A DNA stretch of 64,000 nucleotides from Notospermus geniculatus (GCA_002633025.1 NMRB01000217.1:32507-96506); one strand, 5' to 3'; counted from the first letter of the stretch, positions 23,901 through 33,018 are shown. A program made the numbers and translations. Notes: a model not told the origin generated them from the letters alone.

Positions 23901-25425
23901 TGTGCTCATCTTCGGTTGCCATGCGGTACGGTAACGCCAGTATACAAGTATTTATTTTGGGCGGGAGAGACATGGCGGTTTGCGCGCGGACTCACGGCTG
24001 TGACTGGTAACCATTCCACAAGACCGACACATTATGTAGTAAAGTGAACATGTTACGCGCAACTGATTAATGTCAATCACGTAATTTGATTCCTGTCCTC
24101 AGTGTGTCCTCCCATCTTGGGGTCCTCCCGGTTACCGCAAATTCGTGTACGGTTACACTCGGAGTATTTCGCGGCAGGTCATTTGCAGACACGATGAATT
24201 CTGTGGAGATATCGCCACAGAATGCCTCGGTAACGCCTGTATCATTGTCCCCATCCGAATTAATGATACCACCATATCTGTTTGGAGGCTACCGAACAGA
24301 TATGGGGTCATATGAATAAAGACTAGCAAATGCTTTCAGTTGAATTTTGCAATACAAATGCACTAGGTAATGCTGTACAAATTTGAAGCAAAGGCATCTG
24401 CTAGTCTTTATTCATATGACCAAAAATAGATAAGCGAGCTTATCTATTTTTGATATGACCCATGGTGTGGTCGAGTGGCCGCGTGACGTGCACACTACAT
24501 CAGGAGCCATTCACCCGGAGAATTTGGCTGTTCTGGTTTTTTGCCGTGACACGAGATGGCCCCACCGAGCGGCTCGCCTCTCTTCAACGAAAAGGCATTC
24601 ATTCGCAAAAGCTCTTCAACTCTTCTGTGGCGCCCTCTGCTATCCAAAGGGATGATTTCTTTTACAGGAAAATCTTACATAAAAAATCACGTCTTTAACT
24701 CGGGTCACATATTCAAAACAAATCCATTTCTTTCTATTTGCAGCTGAGAACGACCCCGCCTGTATCGACACGCCAGACGGAGCCATGCCCCCAGCATCCA
24801 ACCTCCTAACTCACCTGCCGCCCCTTGGCCAGTCAGATATCATATTCACGCGGGGTTCCAGGACTGCACAGAGGAGACCATTCAGTACCTCGTACAAGTG
24901 GAAAACATGTCCATGGACGACCCCATCATCATTGGACTGCGGCAGCATCTCGCGAGAAAACGTCTCGGTCTCGACTGCGAGGACGTAACCGAGAGTGAGC
25001 CATTACGGACAAGAGAAGTTGAAACATGTAACTTCCTATCAAATAATTTTCAGCCATCTGTTGCACAGGATGCACATGACACGACTACGGACTCATTTAC
25101 CGCGGAGAGACTGCTTGCTTCACGGGGAGATTCGGTGTGCACGACGACTGCGGAAGAACTGGACGAAATCGATGGTCCGTCATTGGTACACACAGAATCG
25201 AACTCAAATGGACAAAAATCGGCTAATGAGTCACTTGAGTTGGCTTCAGAGACAAATTCAGAATTTTCAACTTATTTGACAGACGAATTCGAGAATGTTG
25301 ATAATCTCAGACTGATCGAACAGTTGCCAAATCTGACTGTCCTGTCACAAAGCCATCCAGCAATTGCCCAACTTGCGGGACAGATCTTGTCCATGATAGA
25401 CGAAGATGAGGACCCCGTAGTATAG
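5866..25425 (+). CDS. bHLH-orange transcription factor (HES/HEY/DEC/clockwork-orange class), spliced
   Basis: Assembled exons: 5866-5930, 6041-6149, 9889-10008, one of two identical exons (13631-13724 or 14880-14973), and a terminal exon ending at 25425. Phases of the first four join cleanly (2, 0, 0, 1). The product has an N-terminal basic-rich tail, a basic region and helix 1 (VERRKRDRIN, then LDDLQILVPAS), helix 2 (KTDIIDLAVQHIKEL), an orange domain (HAGFQDCTEETIQYLVQVEN to HLARKR) and an acidic Ser/Thr-rich tail of about 150 residues ending DEDEDPVV. No WRPW or YRPW is present. Such proteins are nuclear E-box or N-box binding repressors acting as dimers. The KTDII helix 2 and missing WRPW look closest to clockwork orange; this is a guess. 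The join into the terminal exon has a frame problem (see that exon). A 3' UTR runs to AATAAA at 26046-26051. Confidence 0.85.
6041..6149 (+). CDS. bHLH-orange gene, second exon (basic, Arg-rich linker)
   Basis: Bounded by a pyrimidine tract with CTGCAG and by CAG-GTAAGT. Encodes 36 residues rich in Arg, Ser and Thr, without a stop, and ends in phase 0, matching the basic-region exon. It could be a nuclear-localisation segment; that is inference from composition. Confidence 0.65.
6381..6720 (+). mobile_element. tRNA-derived SINE, interrupted by a MITE
   Basis: The head has A-box-like (gcggtggtgcagg) and B-box-like (gggttcgattc) promoter motifs of a tRNA. The tail (tttggagagacttgggtatc, then gaagcgcttctttgaga) is shared with the element at 50855-51075, so both belong to one SINE family. 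The body is split by an insertion at 6506-6625. Same strand as the host gene, in its second intron. Confidence 0.7.
6506..6625. mobile_element. MITE nested in SINE
   Basis: Ends are inverted: cagggccgtatttaa on the left and ttaaatacggcggccctg on the right. It separates the SINE head from its tail, so it inserted later. Confidence 0.75.
6721..8387. other. Intron of the bHLH-orange gene, largely unannotated
   Basis: No exon recognised. A small imperfect hairpin lies at 7673-7726 (tagactggttc paired with gaaccagtcta). A single N at 7652 marks an unresolved base or join. Confidence 0.5.
8388..8806. mobile_element. Long-TIR non-autonomous element
   Basis: Inverted arms of roughly 130-150 bp: left carries ggtttcgcaaatttgacgaa and ggagatggttggtacca; right carries the complements tggtaccaaccatctcc and cgtcagatttgcgaaa. 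No transposase frame inside. The flank 8807-9334 holds nothing recognised. Confidence 0.7.
9335..9564. mobile_element. MITE, family B, copy 2
   Basis: TIRs of about 37 bp: taaagcctaggtcacatatc to ggggcccgtacg on the left, mirrored on the right by cgtacggggcccgg and tgacctaggcttta. More complete than the copy at 4527-4740. Confidence 0.85.
9687..9818. mobile_element. MITE, family A, copy 2 (inverted centre)
   Basis: Arms aagaaatcaaacgataaacg and cgtttatcgtttgatttctt match the copy at 1631-1766. The internal ttctggtgaattcgcagtat is the reverse complement of the centre of copy 1. It lies about 70 bp upstream of the bHLH basic-region exon. Confidence 0.85.
9889..10008 (+). CDS. bHLH-orange gene, basic region and helix 1 exon
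   Basis: Forty codons, phase 0 at both ends, between TCTTTCAG and CAG-GTAAGC. The encoded VERRKRDRINTSLDDLQ is a canonical basic region and helix 1: the Glu and the Arg residues that contact the E-box core are present, followed by ILVP at the start of the loop. The exon ends in the loop (KIKSQ), a usual intron position in the family. Confidence 0.93.
10129..10479. repeat. TIR element filled with degenerate acgac/gcgac repeats
   Basis: Ends ggtgatccaccg and cggtggataacc are inverted copies. The interior is a run of variants of gtttacgacgagtttgcgac in changing phase, and the last portion (gtcgtgaactaatcgcaaa) is the reverse complement of the first (tttgcgattagttcacgac). Non-coding. The flanking 10480-11146 holds nothing recognised. 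Confidence 0.7.
11147..11339. mobile_element. MITE, family C (cagggtcgg ends), copy 1
   Basis: Begins cagggtcggttccagg and ends cctggatccgaccctg. Internal words gcgtagctcgacgg and gtgcttttagatgcatttt recur in copies at 21922-22295 and 54974-55165. It contains C and G homopolymers and a single N at 11312. From 11340 to 12213 no gene was recognised. Confidence 0.8.
12214..12611. mobile_element. 398-bp MITE with about 75-bp TIRs
   Basis: The left arm starts tactctaaactcccacttac and the right arm ends with its complement gtaagtgggagtttagagta; pairing extends through the cctgaactcggaaaaaatga segment. The centre includes ttttggcggccat and atggcggccaccag. Confidence 0.85.
12612..13269. other. Intron sequence, nothing recognised
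   Basis: A frame of about 220 residues spans 12907-13572 but shows no domain, and it runs into the tandem duplication. I do not call it a gene. Confidence 0.45.
13270..14515 (+). repeat. Tandem duplication of the helix-2 exon, unit 1
   Basis: A 1,246-bp unit followed directly by a second copy (14516-15670). Both run from gatcgcccgttttcacagtg to gcgccgctttgt and carry the exon, its acceptor and donor. Unit 1 has an extra internal duplication around 14263-14420 (gttagaaagttcttatgc twice), which explains most of the length difference. Confidence 0.93.
13631..13724 (+). CDS. bHLH-orange gene, helix-2 exon, copy a
   Basis: Acceptor TTTTTTTCAG, donor GACT-GTAAGT. Encodes SPQARKTDIIDLAVQHIKEL then HGHVIARNQED: end of the loop plus helix 2. 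It starts in phase 0 and ends in phase 1. At 94 nt, inclusion together with the second copy would shift the frame, so a functional mRNA should carry only one. Identical to copy b across all 94 bases. Confidence 0.88.
14516..15670 (+). repeat. Tandem duplication of the helix-2 exon, unit 2
   Basis: 1,155 bp, a few per cent different from unit 1 in intronic parts but identical in the 94-nt exon. It ends at gccgctttgt, where unit 1 continues into unit 2. Confidence 0.93.
14880..14973 (+). CDS. bHLH-orange gene, helix-2 exon, copy b
   Basis: Same sequence, splice sites and phase as copy a. The downstream intron differs just after the donor (gtaagtatttttgtg against gtaagtattgggtatg). Either copy can join the basic-region exon (phase 0). 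Possibly a mutually exclusive pair giving the same protein, or one copy is an assembly haplotig. Confidence 0.85.
15671..16620. other. Intron sequence, nothing recognised
   Basis: No exon, RNA or repeat could be supported between the tandem duplication and the foldback element. Confidence 0.5.
16735..17447. repeat. 42-bp tandem repeat, about 17 units
   Basis: Unit: gacctcacaaggtaaaaaac then taagacccaggtaaaaaacg and ca. Units are almost identical apart from c/a variants near the left edge. Because 42 is a multiple of 3, long open frames exist on the minus strand; they are a by-product of the periodicity. Stops at an N followed by a C homopolymer. Confidence 0.97.
18209..18328. repeat. Inverted copy of the 42-bp array, about 3 units
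   Basis: Same unit as 16735-17447 on the opposite strand, running into an N at 18329. Confidence 0.95.
18561..18625. repeat. Short perfect-stem hairpin
   Basis: ttggagcgtttccg pairs with cggaaacgctccaa, with outer arms agggcggc and gccgccct. Small MITE-like insertion. The remainder of 18431-19889 shows nothing recognised. Confidence 0.65.
19890..20537. repeat. 0.65-kb direct duplication, unit 1
   Basis: Runs from atacgtgacttgtcattgag to gctcttactatcca and repeats at 20628-21274 with a few per cent divergence and small indels. Contains no recognised exon. The 90 bp between units (20538-20627) are rich in acag and ctgt words (ctgtaaaattacag). Confidence 0.92.
20628..21274. repeat. 0.65-kb direct duplication, unit 2
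   Basis: Second copy, same orientation. Short open frames in both copies correspond to each other but have no splice context or domain. From 21275 to 21921 the only item is a hairpin around 21779-21842 (gatcttttgcc with ggcaaaagatc). Confidence 0.92.
21922..22295. mobile_element. MITE, family C, copy 2, carrying a nested insertion
   Basis: Ends cagggatcggatccagg and ccggatccgaccctg. The shared internal words are separated by an insertion at 21991-22159. Confidence 0.8.
21991..22159. mobile_element. Nested inverted-repeat insertion
   Basis: Bounded by aggtgtgacaggaatc and ggattcctttcacacct. Internal words cctaggaat, ggccatggt and ccctc recur at 49831-49960, so a related element is present there. 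Confidence 0.65.
22296..23274. other. Intron sequence, nothing recognised
   Basis: No exon or element could be supported. Confidence 0.45.
23275..23420. mobile_element. MITE, family D, copy 1
   Basis: TIRs aagcggggttcattggc and gccaatgaaccccgctt. Lies head to tail with a second, inverted member. Confidence 0.85.
23422..23564. mobile_element. MITE, family D, copy 2 (inverted)
   Basis: TIRs aagcaaggttcattggc and gccaatgaaccttgctt. The interior is the reverse complement of copy 1 (ccggaaaactaggggcaaac against gtttgcccctagttttccgg), so the pair can form a larger cruciform. Confidence 0.85.
24308..24452. repeat. Pair of adjacent palindromes
   Basis: A 112-bp inverted repeat (tcatatgaataaagactagc and its mirror, ending 24419) is followed by a near-perfect small palindrome, caaaaatagataagc with gcttatctatttttg. 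Lies about 290 bp upstream of the orange exon. The rest of 23565-24743 has no recognised exon. Confidence 0.75.
24744..25425 (+). CDS. bHLH-orange gene, terminal exon: orange domain and tail
   Basis: A strong acceptor (tttctttctatttgcag) ends at 24743. Taking the phase-1 helix-2 exon into it opens a frame (ENDPACIDTPDG, then PPASNLLTHLPPLGQSD) that is one base out of register with the orange domain. The orange frame itself has a TGA at 24745-24747. The domain reads YHIHAGFQDCTEETIQYL from about 24834 and runs to the stop at 25423-25425. Three readings are possible: a second acceptor at CAG 24828-24830, with a CTAAC branch-like site upstream, which restores frame exactly; a small missed intron; or an indel in the assembly. 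Downstream: residues LARKRLGLDCEDV, then an acidic Ser/Thr tail. The duplicated region begins inside this exon. Confidence 0.8.
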
Positions 25426-25444
25426 GTCATGTGAAAGAAAGAAA

Positions 25445-25815
25445 GCTAAGGTTACACCTGTTGAAAATACCCGTGTTTTTCCAGACCCGTGTCAAATCCG
25501 TGTGTACGAAAATCCCGGCGAGAGGTCACACTACTACATTGTAGTTAAGTAGCCCGGTGACAGTTGTGCTGCAAACATTGACTCCTCGGTCATTTCTGAA
25601 TTGGCACACATTGTCGGAGGCGCGAAAACGACCTCACTTAATGGCTGCGCCATCTTTCGCCATGCGAAGAACAAACGAAAACACGGGGATTTCGAAAAGC
25701 ACGGCGAGATTGCCGTGTCTCAAAAACCCGTGTTTTTCAGACACGGGTTTCATGAAGCCCGGCAATTCATGTGTGACCGCAAAAAACACGGGGATTTTAT
25801 GCAGTGTAACCACGG
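25445..25815. mobile_element. Insertion in the orange-gene 3' UTR, unit 1 only
   Basis: Ends aaggttacacctg and gcagtgtaaccacgg are roughly inverted. Repeated acccgtgtttttc words and their complements fill it. Unit 2 has a different element at nearly the same point. Confidence 0.6.
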
Positions 25816-26045
25816 CTATTTTTGAGGGCAGGGGTACCTTAACGCGCATAAAATCACTGGAGGTTTAATACAGAGGTCAACTGCGGAGTTTCCACTGTTA
25901 TGTAGCGCGCCACTCCCGACGGCCAGACCAGGGATTGAGTGTCTCAACAACTAGGCGGTGGGAATTATCGTCCAGCTTATCGTCTAGTGTATTTGTACTT
26001 TATTTGTAAAGTTTAGAACATGTGGGATGTGCAGTATTAGATGTA

Positions 26046-26051
26046 AATAAA
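26046..26051 (+). terminator. Polyadenylation signal AATAAA of the bHLH-orange gene
   Basis: Canonical hexamer about 620 bp after the stop, conserved in unit 2 at 36031-36036. From 26052 to 26832 lie a repeat rich in gttgcaa words (26210-26345) and the thioredoxin 5' flank. Confidence 0.6.
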
Positions 26052-26832
26052 ATACTTTTAATGTATCCCGGTATTTGTCTAAAACGAATTTTTGCAGCCA
26101 GAATTGCGTGAAACACTCAAGCATATCGGATGGTTGCATCCTGTGGTAATCAGCGATCCTTCCACATTCCAACGGCAACGGTGTACACGTGGTGACGAAG
26201 GGTTCAGCTAAAGCCCCGTTTACACTAGGTTGCACCAAGTTGCAAGTTGCTGCAACCTGCAACTTGTTGCAGTCTACCTGTGACCGTTTACACATTGCAA
26301 CATCCAGTGCGATAAGTTGCAGAAGTTCGCAACAAGTTGCAGGAATTTTGGCGGGAATCCTTTGTTCGGCAGCTCCAACCGTCTGACGCTGCGTTGGAGA
26401 TTGGGGTACGAATTGACCTGCTGTTGGCCCGGTTACGAGTTAACCGTACACCCTTAAAAACAAGATTATTTTCAAATATCTATCCTTTCGTTTATTTCCC
26501 CCCGCTGGAACCTGCAATTGAGAGGCAGAAAACCACGGGAAAACAAGGAACCACTTATCCGGTCACCGTGACTCTAGCACAAATTTAGCTGTGTGCCTCA
26601 TGAGCCACGGTAGAGTTGCCCTAGCGGAGAAATATTAAACTATCGATGTAACCTGTTCCCCTGTCCTCAAATAGCTCCGCTATACGAGTTGCGGAGCATT
26701 ACGAGGGAAAGAGATCAGTCTATCGATCACGTGCCTTCACCTTGGCCTACACAAAACCGACCCTCGTCTCCGCCTGACAACGAACCACGATTTATTCGCC
26801 GATTTCCCTGAAAGAACATAACTTTTTTCAAA

Positions 26833-29800
26833 ATGCCGGAGATATTAGACACTAAGGTGTTGTATATTTTATACTCATAAGCCGAATTTCATGTGGTTTG
26901 ACGTATTTGACGAGGAGGACGATCGATTAGGCCTAGCTTGTAGCTACTGCCGGCGCCAACCCCATGCCAAACAAACAGCGAACGAATAGCCTAGCTATGG
27001 AGCGCCGGTGGTGCCGGACTCTTGGTGCCGCGTTTGGACATAGTCTCGCGTCACCAGCCTCTCTCTCTTACAGGAGAGAGTCTGGTAGCAAAGGCCAAAA
27101 CTTTCGTTACCGCCAGGTGGCGAGTGTCCAGCTCAGAGCATCCGAATCTGATTGGCCAACGGCTGATTAAACATGGCTGCGCCCGTGAAACGCATGATGA
27201 ACGAATGGGTCTGAGGGAAAATTTACCTTTTTAGCACGGAAGGAACGACTATCCATGGTCATCGATTGCTGGAATAAGCCGATTGTACAATAGGACTTAC
27301 ATTTTGTGCCATGGATTAGGTCACTTCCGACCAGGGAGTCGAAGTTCAGCCAGACGGTAAATCGATCCTGATACAATACAATTCCACTTTATTTCATCAG
27401 CGATCCACCTCAAACGGCCAGGCTCGATCGCTGTCTACATATCACTCGGTGAAAACCACGATAAAACGTGTTAAAAAGGTAACATTTCCCTCGGACTATT
27501 TCGTTCCTTGTTCGTTCATCATGCGTTTCACGGGCGCAGCCATGTTTAATCAGCCGTTGGCCAATCAGATTCGGATGCTCTGAGCTGGACACTCGCCACC
27601 TGGCGGTAACGAAAGTTTTGGCCTTTGCTACCAGACTCTCTCCTGTAAGAGAGAGAGGCTGGTGACGCGAGACTACGTTTGGACATGGCTGCTTTCGGCT
27701 GTCGTAGTATAGGCCTAGGCCTAGGCCTAAAGCCACTTTGTAACTCTTGACAACATCAAGATAATAGAGAAAAGGCTTTGGGCTTTGCATTTTGCTTCTA
27801 GGCCGGCAGGCCGGCCTGCGCGTACGCTTTGGGTTGGGTTTGCCATCAATATCATTCATATGGGCAGCTATTTCAGCAATAAGTTTTATTCCATGCAACC
27901 CCTTCCCCTGCTTGAGGACAACATCCTTATGCAAGTACTAATCAGCATGATCAGGTAGGCCTAGATATGTCCGAATGAATGTTGAATAGGCCTGAAAGTG
28001 AAGTGGATGCTGTTAGGCTTCCTGTACATAGAAGTACCGGTAGGCCCTGCCTAGGCCTACGGAATACGAAAATGCCGGTTAACAATGGCTTCACGGTCGT
28101 GAATCAAATTGAAGCCTTTGTTAACTGGCGTTTTCGTATACCGTACACTTCAATGTAGGCCTACAGAAAGCCTTAACCATCAATCTCCTGTAGTAGGCCT
28201 ACAATACTTGGACTAGCCTAGGCCGAGGCCTTCATGGACTAGGCAGCCTGCTTGGCCCAACCACTAGGCCTAGTTCTAGTAGCCCACTTCAAAGGGTCTC
28301 GGGCCTTTCCGTTTGAAGGGCGCTAAAACGTGCATGCGCCTCACAAACAATAGAAATTCTGTTGTTTGCGAGGCACATGCACATTTAAGTGCCCGTCAAA
28401 CGGAAAGGCCTGGGGTCTCAGGTCTTAGTTTTGTTGTATACACCCACTACAAAGCTCTTTGGGTTGGCCTAGAATAGATGTAGGCCTAGTTTGGCCTCAA
28501 TGTACATAAAATATATGGGAATATTACTAGGGGCCTATACTGAAGTAAAGTGCGAAGTCATGATGACACAGAGAAAAGAGCCTTGAGTTCAACTTGCGTA
28601 ATTCAACTTGCACAATCATTGAATCAAGCTGAGCAATATTATTATAGATAGGCCGAGCACTAATTGCATAATTCAATTCAGTAATTAGTGCCGCCAAGTA
28701 CGCTGCTCTGTCTAAAGTATAATTCCCTTAATCCCAGTTTGGAGTTGCATGTACCACCAACCACACACAGTAGGCCTCCTGGAAATAGGCATGACCTTGA
28801 TTTTGAATGTATTCTATGTCTTGGCCAGCACTGTACATGCCTAGGCCTGGTCATGTCCGAGAAATTTTGTGAATGTTGGGTGGAATAATAATATGTGAAA
28901 AATGTCAGGGTGAAGAACACAATAACTGAGAGAGAGTGAGAGATATCGATCTTGCCTCATCTGTGAGGATGCTTTTCAAAATGAATATATATCCCTTTCG
29001 ACTAATCTTGACATGTAGGCCTGCAGTTGATGACCAATAAGACCAATAAGAATATTTCTTACCATTATATTTTTCAGAAAGATTTTGATGACGCCCTTAA
29101 AAAGGCAGGTGACAAGTTGGTTGTTATTGACTTCTATGCTGATTGGTGTGGGCCTTGCCGAATGATTGCTCCGAAAATAGTGGTACGTTGCGCACTCTGC
29201 CCGGCCCTAGAGTTGTCAGTTTGATTTCATGTGGGATGTACATTTAGAGACAACTTGCACGAAAAAATACGGAATTGGAGCCACAGCTTTAGTTGTTGCC
29301 TGTATGACCAGAGCAGAATGGTCACCACATGGTTTCTCCAACTCATGAGTGTTCAGTCAGTCAGCACGGTAACTGCCACATACATGTAAGATACCGCAGG
29401 CCTGTCAATCACATCATCTTCACGACGGTAAACGTCGTAGACGTCCAAATTCAAAAGAGCCCAAATTCATAGCAGGTGCCCAAATTCAGTTGCCAAATGT
29501 TAAAATTATTAAAAATGAAATGCTTTTGAAATAAATTTGACTTCTTAAAACCTAAGGTCTTCACTTTTCTTTCAAAACACGTAAAGATTCCATCATATTT
29601 ACCAATTTTTAGGACTATTCCACGGCCATGACATGCTAGGTACATAACGGAACACTTCCGGGTTCATGGAACTAGCCATAAGTCTTGCGCAAAGCAAGAT
29701 ATTCAATTTCAGTAGTGAACATTTTGCTCTCATGAGCGAGACTTATAACAACAACCCAAATTCCCTGGTTTCGGGATGAAATAAGCCCAAATTCAAAAAT

Positions 29801-31339
29801 ACGGTGTACAGCAACAGATGTGATTGAAAGGCCTGTACCGCATTGATTTCCATGGAGGCAGGGGTAGGCCTACAATGTAAATACAAAAACAGAAGTCAAA
29901 GAGGAAATGAGTCACTCACTCGGTCACTATTCTTTTAACCAGACGATTGCTGTACCGTATGTTATCTTTCAGGAAATGGAGAAAGAATTTTCAGATGTGG
30001 TATTCTACAAGGTTAATGTTGATGATAACAATGATGTAAGTTAGGATCCGGAGACCGAACTATTGGGCAAATTCGTTTGGTAAAGTTTAAATCCTCCATT
30101 GAGTCAACAAAAGGCAGCGTCTTGGAGACCTTCAACAGAAATACTCCTGCTACATGTAGCTCCTTCCAGTGCAATGGTTTCATCCTAATTTTCATTCCAC
30201 TTTCGAGTGGTGCCAGGTTTATGAACGATGGCTCTGCAATGGCTGGGTCAAATTTGACATACCATACATCAATGGATTTGTCTTGTCGGTATCTTACAAT
30301 CCAAGTTACGCAATATTCCCAATATTTCTTGATATTTTCACCCCTGTACATTTGCACGTGAGTTTGTGTACAAAGTGTAGTTCCAGAATTTGCCCGCCAG
30401 GAGCGCTGGGTATTGTGTGGTCTGCGTTGACGTGTTCAGCTGAATTTTTCCCATGAGTTTATGTGCTAGAAATGTGGATATTTTCCATTGCTATATTTTA
30501 CTAAATTTAATTTTATTCATCTAACGGACAATAAATCTCTGTCAGCATGGAGTAAACTGAGGTCCGATGAGTAGTTTGACAAATAGACTGATCTGACGTT
30601 CCTCGTGTGGCGCTGGCGATGATGTCATTTCAGTGGAGTCAGCCAATCTGCAAAAATGACATTTTTGTCAATTTCAACGATTTAACTGCTGTGAAATATA
30701 ATGACACTTACATGATTAGATACTGACAAGAAGAATACGAGTCGATTGACGTATGTTTCGTCAAATTTGAGCCAGCCGATGCGGAGCTATCGTTCATAAA
30801 CCTCGCGCGACATTCAAAAGTAGAATGAAGAGTAATTTGTTAACAACACATTCTTGATCGAAAAAATGGGTAATATTGGACATAATTTGCATTTCTAGAC
30901 TGCTGAGGACCAGGAAGTTTCAGCTATGCCCACTTTCATTTTCTACAAGAATGGTGGAAAGGTGAGTACATGTAATGCACAAGTAATTGGACAGGCATTA
31001 GAAAAAATCTCAGGCCTGCTTAGATGAAGCATTGCTAGTGTATCGCATGCATAATCTGAGAGGCAAAGAGTGATATACACTGGTACTAGTTATCACTCTT
31101 TGCATCTTTGATCATGCATCTGATTGTGCAGTAAATAGATAATGGAATAATGCGCTCAAATGCAAGAGACTGAATTGAAAGTATTGATCCGTATGCTGAC
31201 AAATTCTTCAAAACAGCCAGAGATTAGTCCAACTCTCAAGCCATGCAATAATGCATGTGAATTGTTTCTTTTGCAGGTTACTGACGTAGTTGGTGCCAAT
31301 GAAGCAAAAATTCGAGAGGCAATTGAAAAGCACAAGTAA
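26833..31339 (+). CDS. TXN: Thioredoxin, copy 1 (five exons)
   Basis: Exons 26833-26856, 29078-29182, 29973-30035, 30899-30961 and 31277-31339, all phase 0, give 105 residues: the length of animal cytosolic thioredoxin. The redox motif WCGPC falls at 31-35, with buried Asp26 and cis-Pro75 (MPTF) at the positions of the human protein, which supports the 8-codon first exon (MPEILDTK). Introns fall at the same places as in vertebrate TXN. It reduces protein disulfides in the cytosol and nucleus, using electrons from thioredoxin reductase. AATAAA follows at 31473-31478. No Cys outside the active site, so the regulatory C-terminal cysteines of vertebrate Trx1 are absent. The first-exon donor (AAG-GTGTTG) is weak, and its assignment rests on conservation with copy 2 and on the resulting length. 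Confidence 0.95.
27042..27674. mobile_element. 633-bp inverted-repeat insertion in thioredoxin 1 intron 1
   Basis: Arms of about 190 bp begin agtctcgcgtcaccagcctc and end with its complement. The flanks repeat cgtttggacat on both sides (27031-27041 and 27676-27686), an 11-bp target duplication. The equivalent site in unit 2 (near 37470) lacks the insertion. The loop holds a sequence related to the element at 37812-37940. Confidence 0.85.
28303..28410. mobile_element. MITE in thioredoxin 1 intron 1, unit 1 only
   Basis: TIRs gcctttccgtttga and tcaaacggaaaggc; a gggtctc repeat on each side is a likely target duplication. Unit 2 has an uninterrupted gggtctta at the matching place. A smaller TIR hairpin precedes it at about 28056-28145 (ggttaacaa and ttgttaact parts). 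Confidence 0.75.
29078..29182 (+). CDS. TXN: Thioredoxin 1, active-site exon
   Basis: 35 codons from the acceptor ttatatttttcag to GTG-GTACGT, encoding [20 protein letters not shown] then [15 protein letters not shown]. Ten of 105 bases differ from the exon at 39766-39870, most of them changing an amino acid. Confidence 0.96.
29973..31339 (+). CDS. TXN: Thioredoxin 1, exons 3 to 5
   Basis: Exon 3 (29973-30035) encodes [20 protein letters not shown] plus D. Exon 4 (30899-30961) encodes [20 protein letters not shown] plus K. Exon 5 (31277-31339) encodes [20 protein letters not shown] and the stop. Intron 3 contains an inverted-repeat pair at about 30190-30305 and 30717-30830; only the right member is present in unit 2. 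Confidence 0.95.
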
Positions 31340-31716
31340 TTCACAACTCGACGTATACAAAAAATTAATGGTCCATCTCTTTTATTACACCAATTTGTTA
31401 TGTGAGAAATTCTTTCCATGTCCATCAAATATTTTATGAAATTCTACTGGATGATAAATTGATCATCATTATAATAAACCATGTTCACCTGCTCTGTCTT
31501 TGTGATTACTTGTAATTTATGTAAATCAAGTATGTAAGATTAAAGTCTAACCTATTTCAAATGAGGTCTTATAACCTGAAGGACTATTTTCTCTGCACAG
31601 TTCGCCAATAACACTTGATAGATAAGTACATGTACTGGATTTGTCTTGCTTATTCTTATTCCTAAAACTGGCCAGTCCTGTAATCCCATACCGGGACATT
31701 TTATCATTGCTATATT

Positions 31717-32926
31717 AAAGGTTCACTCTGGCCATGGAGCTATTAGTGAACTCCATGTTCTGGCTAAGTGGACTTTGAGGTGCGTGAGTGAGGTTTTTAG
31801 CCCGCTTGGCCGCAAGGCCCAGCAGGGCTTATGCTGTGGTTGGGGTCATTTAGTGGTGGTCTGTCGTGCGTCTCGGCGGTACGGCGCTTCGTCCGTAAAC
31901 TTTTGGTTTGTTAGCGCTCTAGCGCCTTTATTTTTTGACGAATCTTTTTGGTCTTCGGTGGGTCTATATATGGGCCTAAGATCTAGGTCGAGTTCGATTT
32001 TGAGCACGATTGGATTCCTATTTTGGCCTCCAGGGGGCGTTTTGTGAAAAATTTCAAAGGGCTATATTTTGATAATGGTTTGAACTATCATGTTGAAAGT
32101 TTGTACACATGTACAGTCTTTCAAATAAGTAAATGGACAGCGTGTTTTTCAAATATCGCCGAGATAAAACAAGATAATTGGATGCGGTTTTCAACATAGT
32201 GTAGTATACTTACCTGGTCATATACCTCATGTATTTGGGTCAACCTAATTTTAACCCTTTGTTATGTAACATACAATTTTAAAAAGCTCCAAAAGTCAAC
32301 TTTTTTATTTCAAGTTTTTTTCAGCAGAATTCACAGTGTTGTGATGAGGTGAATGATAATGAGAGTTTTCGCGAAAAAAAATTTTGAAAATGTTTTTCCG
32401 TTTCCGTAATATCTCAAAATATCAAAATTTGAGATTTTTGAAATTTTGATATATTCGATCATTTTTCAAAGTCATTTGGTAACATTCATTCCCTGGTGAT
32501 AACTTATGCAATTTTTGAATGCTTTTTTCACTTAAATGGCATGATATTCAGCCTCTTTATTGCAGCCTCCAGATTTCACATCATATTTTTAGCTGATTTG
32601 GTGATGGAAACACGTGGCAAATTTCGTAGCCTTCTTGTTATCATGTCTGGCAGCAAATAACAGCAAAAAAATATTCAATATCTCAAAATATCAAAAATCC
32701 CAGATTTTGATATTTTGAGATATCACGAAAAAGACAACAAATTTCACCGATTTTTTGGCAAAGAGTCTTTAATGTCAATCACCTGATCACATCAGTGCCA
32801 AATCTGTTGAAAAAAATTAGAAATAAAAAAGTTGATTTATGGACCTTTTTTAAATTGCGTGTTACATAACAAAGGGTTAAAATTAGGTTGACCCAAATAC
32901 ATGAGGTATATGACCAGGTAAGTATA
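31717..32926. other. Segment of unit 1 missing from unit 2
   Basis: Sequence on either side matches 41838 exactly in register; the single N there stands for about 1.2 kb. It includes a stretch with cccgcttggccgcaaggccc (31800 onwards) and most of the foldback element. Confidence 0.85.
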
Positions 32927-33018
32927 CCACACTATGTTGAAAACCGCATCAAATTATCTTGTTTTATCGGAGATATTTGAAAAAGACGCTGTCCATTTAC
33001 TTATTTGAAAGACTGTAC
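32111..33018. mobile_element. 0.9-kb foldback element
   Basis: Arms of about 200 bp: gtacagtctttcaaataagt on the left and acttatttgaaagactgtac on the right, with a long shared stretch including ctaattttaaccctttgtta. The centre has further short palindromes (aatatctcaaaatatc). In unit 2 only the right end survives after an N at 41838, so the rest was probably collapsed in assembly. Confidence 0.8.

Noticed and set aside
27410-27934. 174-residue minus-strand frame
   Set aside because: It runs through the arm of an inverted-repeat transposon; the similar peptide at 27022-27234 is the mirror arm.
31646-32047. 133-residue frame next to thioredoxin 1
   Set aside because: Lies in repeat-like sequence missing from unit 2; no recognisable domain or splice context.
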